DNA of 37,757 nt from Pyrenochaeta sp. MPI-SDFR-AT-0127 (taxonomy: Eukaryota > Ascomycota > Dothideomycetes > Pleosporales > Cucurbitariaceae), in the NCBI GenBank assembly GCA_020747015.1, contig JAGTJM010000125.1, forward strand, positions 1 through 37,757, written 5' to 3'. The notes below the pieces were generated by a model. The model was not told the origin of the DNA. It made no database searches and saw nothing but the letters and a program-made list of their open reading frames with translations. The position numbers and the translations under genes were made by a program. Shown piece after piece: positions 10,618-19,468 of the stretch. Within the stretch, counting starts at the first letter, position 1. Each line of letters begins with the position of its first letter.

Positions 10618-10915
10618 TATAACGATATAGGTAATAAAGGGTTCTAAAATAGATCTAAGTGTAACTTAAAGGTATATAGGAGTGCGTGCTATAGTAGATA
10701 ACTAAGAATACCTCTATTCCTATAGGTCTAGTACGAAAGGATAAGAAGAACTTATCCTACTATCTACTACTAAAGAGCTATACTTATATATAGAGAAATA
10801 GGGGTAATAGGGCCTAATTAGGATAGTATTAGAGGTAGGTCTAATATTCTCTAAATAAATCTCCCTTCTTATAGAAACGCGTATGCGTCTCTATTTCTAT
10901 ATAACGTTCGTTATA
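10618..10915 (+). mobile_element. Solo LTR of the chromovirus family with target duplication CTAAT
   Basis: 298 bp, the same length as 35755-36052, beginning TATAACGATA and ending TCGTTATA. The 5-bp duplication CTAAT stands at 10613-10617 and 10916-10920. Differences from the right-hand copy are nearly all C-to-T or G-to-A, so this copy was RIP-mutated and the other much less so. Confidence 0.85.
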
Positions 10916-11130
10916 CTAATAGTATATCTTACTCCTAAGTATAAAGACTAGATATAACTTAATAAATCTTAGTTAGGCTAGTTTAGCCTCTAAAGGTAAA
11001 TAACCTTAGCTATTATATACTATACTAAGTTATAAGGCTATAGGAATATAACTATATATCTATCTTTTCTTACTATTATAAGAGGTTCTACTCCTAGGGT
11101 AAGAACTTCTACTTATTAAACTTATTACTA

Positions 11131-11253
11131 TAATAGATTTTACCCCTAGGCGTAAGAATTTCTACTTATTAAACTTATTATTATAATATATTCTACTACC
11201 TAGTAGACTATACTACCTAGTAGGCTACCTAACTAAAACGCGTATAACGTATT
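11131..11253 (+). repeat. Inverted repeat arm left of the pogo-like transposase
   Basis: The block TACTACCTAGTAGACTATAC followed by CCTAGTAGGCTACCTAAC is the reverse complement of 13361-13459. An internal tandem duplication (TTCTACTTATTAAACTTATT near 11107 and 11160) lengthens this arm. It is probably the left terminal repeat of the element that encoded the transposase at 11690-13300. Confidence 0.65.
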
Positions 11254-11272
11254 TAACCTTAATAGCCTTAAT

Positions 11273-11671
11273 TAGGGTGGTTGGCTGGGTCTGACTAAGC
11301 ATTCTTCTTTTAGCTATAACTTCTTTAATATAAGTCCTAATTATATAATTTTTAGTTCTATTTATAGCCCTAGCCTAGCGCATTCTATCGTGTTATATAA
11401 GCTAAGCTCTATTACTAATACTTAATAAGTTATTTAGATACCCACGTTTTTGATACCCAAGGGTTAAGGCCCCCTATTTTTTTTTAAAAAACATTAATAA
11501 CTTACGTAATAATTTTTTAATTAAAAAACTTTATATAGCAAAGTTATAGATCTAAATAAGGGCTACAAAATGGACTAAAAATAATCTTAGTAGCGTAGAT
11601 ATTTATAGAGATATAGCTGTTTAAAGTGGGGACCCGCGGGGTAACCCAACCCCTACCCATCGGCCACCCTA
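11273..11671 (-). mobile_element. hAT-type MITE, copy A (diverged), 8-bp target duplication
   Basis: 399 bp between TAGGGTGGTTGGCTGG and CGGCCACCCTA. Both sides carry the 8-bp duplication GCCTTAAT (11265-11272 and 11672-11679). Orientation is opposite to copies B, C and E. The interior has diverged more than in the other four copies. It lies inside the pogo-like element, upstream of its transposase. Confidence 0.88.
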
Positions 11672-11689
11672 GCCTTAATACGTTAACTA

Positions 11690-13300
11690 TAGTAGATATT
11701 ACCTTAAAGAGAGGGTAGAATTAATCTTATAATATAATCCTCTTAATTAAAATATATAAAAAGCTAGTATTAGCTTACCTTATTATATAAGGTCCTCTAA
11801 ATAATACTTAAACACTACTATTAAGGTATCTAATCTTAAGCTATTACTTACGTCTATAAACGTAAGCTATAATAAGAAGAGGAGTAGTCTCTTATCTAGT
11901 AGGTCCTAGACCTTAATAGATAAGGCTTTCTACCCTAGATAATTAATCTCTATTAAATAGTAAACGCGTTACTTACTACCTATAGCTAAGATTCTCCTCT
12001 ATAGCCTATTAGATTAAATTAGGTAGAATAGTTTATTAATTACTAGTCTAAGCTCTAGATAAAGTAGAATAGGAAGCTCTATAGTTAGTATACTCTATAT
12101 AAGAATCCTATTAAGATAGCTACTTAGTTTAAGCTTATATAAGATATATACTAGATATATAAGATTCTAGATAAGAATATATATAATTTTAATAAGACTA
12201 GCTTTATAATAGGTATTACTATAATATTAAAAGTTATCTTAAGCTCTAATATAGGAGGTAGAGTAGTTATTATATAGCTAGGTAATTAAGACTAGGTTAT
12301 AATAATTAAAGGGATTAATACGTCTAGTTAGGTAATCCTACCTTTTATTATCCTAACTAGTAAGGTCTACTAAGTAAGCTAGTATTATAACCTACCTCCT
12401 AATTAGATAATAGGCGTAAGTAATAATAGCTAGATAATAGATAAGCTAGGTCTTAAGTAGTTAAAGTATTTTAATAGGTATATAGAGCCTTATACCTTAG
12501 GTATATAGAGGTTACTTATTCTTAATAGCTATAGTAGCTATATTACGCCTAAGTTTAATAGCTACTATATAGAATATAAGATTATAAGCCTTTATATACC
12601 TACTTATACTAGCTATCTCCTATAGCCTCTTAATATTAGCTACTTCTTACCTCTTAAGGCTATATATAGATATAAGATTAGTAAGCTTACCTACTAAGGT
12701 TTCTACTATATTAATAAGGAGGAGTTCTTATCTATATATCCTTATATCTATATATATATATTTATAGAGTAGAATATCTAGAGTACCTTCTAAGTAGTAG
12801 GCCTTATCCCTTATAATCTAGAGTATATCCTCTTATATCTTACTATTATTAGGATACTATCTCTACTAGAGATAATAGTTAATAGAAAGGCTATATAGAT
12901 AGCTAAAACGCTATATATAATAAGTTAGCTTAAGTAGTAGGTACGTCTTATATAAAACCTCCTCTAACGCTAGTTATAGAGCCCTACTAGCCTTATAATC
13001 TCTTAGCTTATTAAAGGTTATTAGCTTATAATAAACTTAGTAATAATCTTAGTAGAGGAGAATAGTAAGCTATAAGCTCTTAATTATCGCTATAGATAAA
13101 GAAAGGATAAGTATAGATAATATATTACTATAGGAGGCGTCCTCTAGGCTAAGTAAGGGCGTATATTAGCTATAATAGCTACTTTAGCTATTAAGGAGGC
13201 CTATTAGGATAGGTATACTTAGGTACGTAAGCGCGTACCTCTAACTTATAGTAAATACTATAAATAAGGATATAAAAGGATATAGTATAAATAGTAATTA
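11690..13300 (+). pseudogene. Fot1/pogo-like (DDE) transposase, heavily RIP-mutated
   Basis: A plus-strand frame with many TAG and TAA stops still reads as a pogo/Fot1 transposase. In order I see DKNIYNFNKTSFIIGI (family: DEDIYNFDETGFAMGI), VIIIKGINTSS, LPPN*IIGVSNN, LLILNSYSSYITPKF (family LLILDGHxSH), YIPTYTSYLL*PLNISYF (family MPPHSSHLLQPLDVGCF), then GLIPYNLEYIL. At all three catalytic positions Asp has become Asn, the change produced by GAT to AAT. Stops such as LL*PL fit CAA/CAG to TAA/TAG. The helix-turn-helix N-terminus is not readable. The inverted arms at 11131 and 13361 probably mark its ends. Confidence 0.8.
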
Positions 13301-13360
13301 ACTAGCTTATTATATAATTTTATAGAAATTTATTATATTATTATTTAGCTATAGTTATTA

Positions 13361-13459
13361 TACTGTTACGCGTTTTGGTTAGGTAGCCTACTAGGTAGTG
13401 TAGTCCACTAGGTAGTGGAACACGTTAAGAGATTTTACTCCTAGGGGTAAAAATTCTAG
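13361..13459 (-). repeat. Inverted repeat arm right of the pogo-like transposase
   Basis: Less mutated partner of 11131-11253, with CCTACTAGGTAGTG, CCACTAGGTAGTGG and TTTTACTCCTAGGGG. Its outer end abuts the fragment of a second pogo transposase, which suggests that the element inserted into that gene. Confidence 0.65.
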
Positions 13460-13474
13460 CCCTAACCTAAACCC

Positions 13475-13694
13475 TAAATACCTGTTTACACCCTATAATA
13501 AGCTCTAGCTCTTGTTGTAGGTTGAGAGCCTATTAATTGATGTACTTGGTCTTATTTAGAGCTTGACAACCTCGGTATCTTCGGGACAGCGTAGATCTGT
13601 CCACGTGGTACATGTCGGCAATTGCTTGGTACGTGAATTGTTCTCCTGGTTCCAGCGATTTGATTTCTGCAATCGCATCCTCAATTGCTCCCAT
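13475..13694 (-). pseudogene. N-terminal fragment of a second pogo/Fot1 transposase (HTH region)
   Basis: Reading on the minus strand from the ATG at 13694 gives IKSLEPGEQFTYQAIADMYH followed by VDRSTLSRRYRG, the Psq-type helix-turn-helix of Fot1/pogo transposases. LNLQQELELI follows, and the family has NPQQExELV here. Two stops (KYIN**ALN) stand where the family has Gln-Gln, fitting CAA/CAG to TAA/TAG. The frame is lost near 13475 where the inverted repeat of the neighbouring element begins, so only about 70 residues remain. The rest of this copy is absent; the C-terminal fragment at 15049-15790 lies on the wrong side to be its continuation. Confidence 0.75.
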
Positions 13695-13917
13695 ATTGGT
13701 GGAGTATCGACACGTTGAAGTTGAAGCTCAGTCTGGTGGTTGGTGGGGTGGCGGGCGGCACGGGAATCCGGGCAGCACGGGCACGGGCACGGTAGCTATG
13801 TCCTAGCACCACTTGCCGACGTTGGCCTAAAGCTCAGTGTCTACGGGTAAATGATCTTTAAAACACCAATAAACCCCCGGCGCACCCAAGAGAGTGAGAC
13901 TGCAACTCTATAGCACC

Positions 13918-14471
13918 ATGCGCCTTCAAGCCATCGCACTCCTGCCTCTTCTTGGGCTGGGCCATGCGCAGCTGGAACCCAATTACACTTCAAGCTCAGG
14001 TGTCTCTATTTTCAACCCTTCCAACTTTTTCGCCCCGACAGGCCCATGGAGCTTAATGTCCCAGGCTGGAGACACCCTGTACATCGCCGGTTAGTCACTA
14101 CTGCCCCAAGAGTACGCCTGAGACCGCCTGTACTGATTACTTTACTGTTTCCCTTTGATATAGGCATGCGTGGCATCTATCTATCAAATAATACCCTCGC
14201 GCCGGTCGCTCTTCCACGTATTCGTCAGGCATACCAAAACATGGCCACACTCGCTGAGCTTGCGGGGGCAGACCTTAATGCTTGTGTTCGGCTTGTCGTC
14301 TACACAACGGACATGTTCAGATACCGGCCGATGTGCAACCAGGTGCAGGTGGAGCTCTGGGGTAACGATGTCAACAAATACCCGCCACGAACAATTATCG
14401 AGGTGGGCCGATTAAATGATGATGATATCGTTGAGGTCGAGGGAACTTTCCACGTTCCTCATAAAGACTAA
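13918..14471 (+). CDS. Secreted RidA (YjgF/YER057c/UK114) family protein
   Basis: Two exons, 13918-14089 and 14164-14471, with a 74-bp intron, give 159 residues. The first 19 or so (MRLQAIALLPLLGLGHAQ) look like a signal peptide. The rest is a RidA fold: AGDTLYIAG, a central IRQAYQNMATLAELAGADLN helix, VVYTTDM, and PPRTIIEVGRL near the end. In E. coli RidA the Arg in the equivalent stretch (Arg105) binds the imine or carboxylate and is catalytic; it is kept here. RidA enzymes usually hydrolyse reactive enamines and imines in cytosol or mitochondria, so secretion would be unusual. Typical length without the leader is about 130 residues, as here. Composition is normal and no stop or frameshift is seen, so it is probably a live gene between transposon relics. 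Substrate unknown. Confidence 0.82.
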
Positions 14472-15048
14472 GGGAGTCGTTGAAACAGTGTCAGTTGGAA
14501 CATAGGTTGGGACAATATACGAGTTGGCGTGCGATGCCCTGGACAGTTGCCCTCCCAGACATATAGAGACACCTAGAAGAAGTTAATATATAATAAGATG
14601 CTTATCATTCAGCGTAACAGCGCAATGATCACGACAAACACCCAGCCCTAAATTTTCAGCTTGCTAGCATATGTGTAGGCCGACTACGACCCTAAGTATC
14701 GCCGTCGTGTTAAGATTTAGAGAATCATCCACGACGTCTCGGAAATATCTAGGAGTATTTTCTCAAAGATAGATAGTGAAATCAAAGCCTCTGCCGCAGC
14801 GTGGGACCTGAGTAGTCTTGCTGTGCTAAGACTAATAGCCACCCGATATGTTTAGGTCTGGATTCCGTTATCTCTGGCACCGTGTCCGTGTACTTAATGC
14901 GCGTGTTTACTTAATGCGCGTGTTTACTTAATGCGCGGGGAATACCATAATCAATAACTTAAAGATAAGGCTGTAGAGCTACTCACAATAGCTATTATTA
15001 CGAGATTTTGTGATAGAGTATAAGATAGACCTATGCGATTAATTTGTA
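14472..15048. other. Spacer after the RidA-like gene
   Basis: No gene recognised. It contains the 3' flank of the RidA-like gene and a small tandem repeat at 14889-14940. Composition drifts towards AT-rich near 15000. Confidence 0.5.
14889..14940. repeat. Short tandem repeat GTGTTTACTTAATGCGC, about three copies
   Basis: Two exact 17-bp copies (14903-14919 and 14920-14936) follow a slightly shorter first copy. No function is apparent. Confidence 0.85.
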
Positions 15049-15790
15049 CTACCTAAATTTACTTGGGAGGTTAACACTGCGGCCAGAGCGCGTAGTTTTG
15101 AGCGGAGCTACTGATGTAGCTCCTAGGGACTCCTCACTGCCTACAGTATTAACCACCCGTTTCCTACGCTTGCTCTTCTGGGGAGGCGTATATGGGGCTT
15201 TCCTCTCCCCTTTTGGGGTAGTTGGAGAGCTCTTTTGGCGTTTTGAGCCTCTTCTTGCGAGCTCGCTTAGGTGCCTGGTTAGCCTTCACCTTCTCCCTTA
15301 CCTTCTTAAGTCTCTCTCTCTCTATACGCTTCTCCTCAGCTATCTTAAGCTTATATAGCTTAGCAGCCTTCTTAAGCTTAGATCTCTCAGCTTTTTGGAG
15401 TTGTAGCTCTCTCTCCTTACGCTCCTTTACTCTCTTACGAGCACATGCCTCTCTAAACTTGCTTGGTGACTAGATTATAGCTCCACCGTGATACTATTGG
15501 CGTTGTTGAAGATTAAGAGGTTTGCTACGCTTCTCATGCTTCTTCTTAATAGCTAGTGCCTCCTTAAGCTGTTTATTCTCGTGTTGGAGTAGCTAGATCT
15601 TAAATGAGATAGAGTGGAGCGAGCGACTAAGCTTCTGGGCGCCCTTCTCACCTTGATCTCTTACAGTAGATTGTAAAAGTCGGTCTAATTTTCGCTAGTT
15701 AGATCCACTAAGTATTGACGTAGAGCTCTCTCGTGACTTCTGCTCGTCTGGAGTAGTATTGGTAAACCTATCCAGTATAACGCTGGGGTT
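15049..15790 (-). pseudogene. C-terminal fragment of a Fot1/pogo transposase
   Basis: The minus strand reads TPDEQKSRESSTSIL, KLDRLLQSTVRDQ, LLQHENKQLKEAL, KPLNLQQRQ*YHGGA and FREACARKRVKEREERELQ. A Lys/Glu-rich coiled coil follows, then TTRSGRSVNLPSKFR and a stop at 15049-15051. This is the usual C-terminal tail of Fot1-type transposases. Several internal stops (such as N*RKLD where family members have DWRK) fit TGG to TAG. The catalytic core is missing, and the fragment starts exactly where the acetyltransferase fragment begins. Plus-strand open frames here are shadows. Confidence 0.82.
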
Positions 15791-15807
15791 GATAGGTTGG
15801 TTGGTTG

Positions 15808-16086
15808 GTTACCATCGGAAGGAACACTGAGATTGGCGCGCGTGTCACTATAACGACACTGAACAGACTAACTGATACAGATGCTTTAAAAGGGAGCTAC
15901 GGCGCCGAAGTCGCAAAGGAGGTCCACATCGGCGAGAACGTCTATATTGGTGATAACTGCATGGTTGGAGCCGGAGTGCGAATTGGTGCCGGTGCCATCG
16001 TTCGCTCTGGGTCTGTTGTCTTTTATGATATATCGCCAGACTACATCGCCCGTAGCAATCCAGTGTTATGCCAAAGGCTAGAATAG
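15808..16086 (+). pseudogene. C-terminal half of a hexapeptide-repeat O-acetyltransferase (maltose/galactoside type)
   Basis: The reading VTIGRNTEIGARVTITTLN, then GAEVAKEVHIGENVYIGDN and GVRIGAGAIVRSGSVV shows the left-handed beta-helix hexapeptide repeats of the LacA/NodL/Maa acetyltransferases, ending in SPDYIARSNPVLCQRLE. Such enzymes transfer acetyl from acetyl-CoA to sugars and are about 200 residues long; only about 92 remain. The N-terminal mac domain and the first repeats, including the part with the catalytic His, are absent. The frame is clean to its stop, but there is no start codon: the 5' end meets the pogo fragment across a TTGG run at 15797-15810. Probably a broken gene. Confidence 0.75.
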
Positions 16087-16740
16087 AGAGCTGGTATTCT
16101 TGGAAGGTATGAGGTATTTAACGGCACACTATAGTTTCCGCACATACGTTGAACATGACGATGAATGAAGTGTTGGCATCGGCCAGCCGCTTTGCGTTAA
16201 AAATGAGCTACTCCGCCGGTATTCGACCGAATAAGGCTCTCCTGTGACTATCTAGTGAAGGTGCCTGTAGCCAGTGCTAAGGCACGCCACTCCGCATATA
16301 CCCTAGCACGCCACTCGGCATGTACCATCCAAGAGAGAACTATCTTGTGGAGTTTAACACCGCGGTCGGCACAGGGGAACTAAGCATGGTGGCAGGATAA
16401 AGTCGCAGAGACTGAGCCGTGCAGATGAAGGAGCCAAAGTGGCACACCTTATAAAAACCCTCCAGAAGGAAGCTTATATGTACAGCGTCGTAGGCCCTAG
16501 CACATCCAAAGGAACATCTCGCCAGACTATACTGTACACTTGTTGAGAATAAGAGCTCGCCGACTCCCTGCGAGCGTGACGTGTGACGGCCAAGCTTCCG
16601 CTTTAGAGTATGCGATGCTTCTGCTAGAATGGAGCCCAGCGACTGGTCAAGAAGCCCGGGTAGGAAAATGCCTTATTCGATCCTATTCATTTTCAGGCTT
16701 TGCTTATTTAATAGGTGGCCTGCGACAATGTACCATTCAA
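16087..16740. other. Spacer, no gene recognised
   Basis: GC-normal. Two near-copies of GCACGCCACTCCGCATATACC-like sequence lie at about 16282 and 16307. Short open frames (for example near 16540) have no family resemblance. Confidence 0.45.
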
Positions 16741-16749
16741 TAAGCTTGA

Positions 16750-18140
16750 AAGTCCCTATTTCTAGGACCTTATAGGATACGCAAACGGTGTGATTATTAA
16801 GTTAGGGAGTCTCCTAACTCACAGCATAATGCGGGAATAGATTATACGGTCCTTTAATCGCCATAAGGGTGTTATCACAGAGCTTCTTAGCTACTTATTA
16901 AGCCACAAAGAGGTCTAAGACGAGATAAAACTCTAGAGGTCGAAGGGCCTAATCGGTAAGCTGCATAATATTATTCACTAGGTGTAAAGGTCGGGCTAAC
17001 GCACGGAGAAGCTCCATAAGCTCCAGCTAATTAAGAACGCTACCTTAAATTTTGAAGATAAAACAACGTATAATATCATCACAGAGAACGCTACCCGCTA
17101 GAACTCATTAGAGGCGATGATAGATCGAGGTTACCAGCTTCGGAATGCGCTTAACTCTATAGTCCAGGCAGAAGCTACGGAGTGGAACTAGTACGTAGCT
17201 AGGAGGACCTAGAATAGGATAAGGCCAATACCTAAGAAGAGCCGAAAGAAACCTATAATTATTAATAATAAGATGTCTGCTGAGGACTAGTTAGTGATTA
17301 TAGAGTATCTAGCGCTATTAAAGCCGCTAAAGACAGCTACCAAGCGCCTTAAAGACCGACCTAAAGAAGGTGAGCTAAATCCAACTTCCTACCGCTTAAC
17401 ATTATATTTATATTTTGCAGGGAAATTCAGTGCCGTCTAGGAGGTTCTGCTAATAATAGAGTGGCTTCTAAAGTATCTAGAAGAGTTAAAGATACAATAT
17501 AAACAAGATAAAGAACCGCACTTACGGATTGGCTGCAATCTTGGCTAGATAAAGCTAGACTAATACTACACCCTCACTAAGGACAGTCCTGCATATCTTA
17601 CAGCCCTTTTCCTCTACCCCCGCCTTTTAGTAGTTAACTGTCGAGTTATAATAGGCTAATCATCCTAATTAGCTAGGGAGAGGAAAGGCAGCCGTGCGAG
17701 AACTATAGGAGGAATATCGTATCCTCCCTATCGAGCGGGATATAACACCTAAGCAGCCTAATATTATAAGGAAGACTACTAACCTAGACGATTTTATGGC
17801 GTTAATTAGAAAGCCTAGCACTTAACCTACACCTTTACCTTCAGCTACGCGAGATGAGTACACAGCGTAGATTACTACTACTAATCTAGGTAACTGCTTA
17901 GTGGATAATCTAATTTAGTATTAGCTTCTCTGAAGACGCCAGTATCCACGTCTACCGCGGGTGGCAATCGATCTCTTTTTAATTCCTGCGATATCGTCTG
18001 AGCCGGAGCGAATATTCAACCTTACAGGATATATAGTTACAGGCCAGAGAGGGCGACTACAAGCGGATATTATAGGAGCAGCTTAATGCATCTTATCGTG
18101 GGAGAGAAGTAGGGCTATCCAAATATCTAAATCGATCCAA
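16750..18140 (+). pseudogene. hAT family transposase with an intron, inactivated by stops
   Basis: The plus strand reads ENATR*NSLEAMIDRGYQLR near 17079 (family DNATRWNSL), IPKKSRKKPIIINNKMSAED*, IEYLALLKPLKTATKRLK, then a 51-bp intron with GTGAGC donor and TTGCAG acceptor (17370-17420). After it come EWLLKYLEELKIQY and EPHLRIGCNLG*IKLD*YYTL. The C-terminal dimerisation domain is also present: YPRLPRVAIDLFLIPAISSE followed by PERIFNLTGYIVTGQRGRL and an Ile-Leu-Ser-Trp motif near 18100. Stops such as LG*IKLD* stand for Trp or Gln. Frame is mostly kept, as in RIP decay. Its N-terminal part, upstream of 16.75 kb, is not recognised. Such an enzyme makes 8-bp duplications, like the MITE family here. 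Confidence 0.85.
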
Positions 18141-19070
18141 AACATAGTTAGTGACACCACTAGCAGCATCGCTGAGGGGACTACTCATCTAGTCCGTATT
18201 AAGCAGCGTCGGGCCGTCGCGGTTATATACACCTGCATCTAGTAGTAAAGCTACTCGTCGGGAAAGGTGTATAATAAAGTACTTAGTAATAGAATATAAT
18301 ATTTTCTCCAATAATTCCGATCACTGCCTTCCCTCCTAATCCTTCCCTCCTCCTTCCCTTCTCTATCCTCCCAAGAGCTATTACCCCTCCTACTTAGGTG
18401 ATAATACTATAGTTATGAATTTAATAATTATAAGTGCACTTAAGCTCCGGAAGCTTCTTATAGAATACTATAGTAGCAAAACGAATCTTTCTTCAACTTA
18501 ATAAATCTATTATTTCCAGAGAATAAGTAGTAAGGTTCATCTCGTCTCTTTAGTACTAGGCCTTCCTATTACTATATAATAGCTTAAGAGAATGCCTCGT
18601 AAAGCTATTTAGGGGTATAGTAAGAGGAGAAATTAATATTCTTACGGCTACTAATATCCGCTCGGCCAGGAGTATAGTGTACTAGGGAGTAAAGTCGCTG
18701 CTAGCGCGAATTATAGGTATATATTATATAGGAGGTATTATCGTATATAAGTAGATTATAAAATATAATTATAAGATACTCGTTAATATTAGTAGGTGAG
18801 TCTTCCTAAGTTCTAAGGAATTAGCTAGATCGTAGTATATGCTTGCGGATCTTATAGAAGGGTTTAATCTACTCACTATAATCGTTCTAGACTAGTAGCT
18901 CTCCCTCTAGAATGTATTACTTCTTAATCTTACACTCTACTAAGTCGAGCCTTAGGTAATCTCGCAGTACGTTATATAGGTATATCTAATCTTCTATTAA
19001 GTCTCTTCCGCTTTTAGAGAAGATTTTAATATAATTCCTTCCCTTAGTTAGGTTAATATACACTTAATAG
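18141..19070. other. Probable 3' flank of the hAT element, then AT-rich DNA
   Basis: GC-mixed to about 18300, then increasingly TpA-rich. No conserved protein motif or RNA gene is recognised. Confidence 0.4.
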
Positions 19071-19468
19071 TAGGGTGGCCGATGGGTAGGGGTTGGGTTA
19101 CCCCGCGGGTTACCTCTTATTTTAGCTATAACTTTCCTAAATTATAACGTAATTTAATAACTTTTAGCTTATTTTATAGATCTAATCTATATCTATAACT
19201 TTTATATATAAAATTTCTTTTTAAAAAAATAATTACGTAAGTTATTCAGGTTTTAAAGCGTGGGTACTGGTGGCCTAATCAAGTGGGTATCGAAAAATGG
19301 GTATTGAAATAACTGACGTAATAAAAGATATATTACGTAATTAAAATTCTAGATTTATAGATCTAGCTAATAGCTATAAAATAAACTAAAATTTACCTAA
19401 TTTGGACTAGTATTGATAGAGGAATAAATAAAAGAAAGATTAGGGGGTATACCCACCCAACCAGCCTA
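19071..19468 (+). mobile_element. hAT-type MITE, copy B, 8-bp target duplication CTTAATAG
   Basis: 398 bp from TAGGGTGGCCGATGGG to ACCCAACCAGCCTA, flanked by CTTAATAG at 19063-19070 and 19469-19476. It is nearly identical to copies C, D and E. The ends are imperfect inverted repeats of each other, and no coding capacity is seen. Confidence 0.92.

Noticed and set aside
5806..13300. Possible AT-rich centromere or CRISPR-like array
   Set aside because: The repeats resolve into LTRs, a MITE, inverted arms and a transposase; there is no regular spacer pattern.
13460..13478. Telomere-like CCCTAA-type repeats at the end of the pogo arm
   Set aside because: Only three imperfect units, too few to call an interstitial telomere; chance is likely in AT-rich DNA.
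13612..13806. Plus-strand open frame of 64 codons
   Set aside because: It overlaps the minus-strand pogo helix-turn-helix fragment, which has clear family motifs.
15044..15473. Two plus-strand open frames rich in Leu and Ser
   Set aside because: They are shadows of the minus-strand pogo C-terminus, whose Lys/Glu-rich coiled coil reads as Leu/Ser on the other strand.
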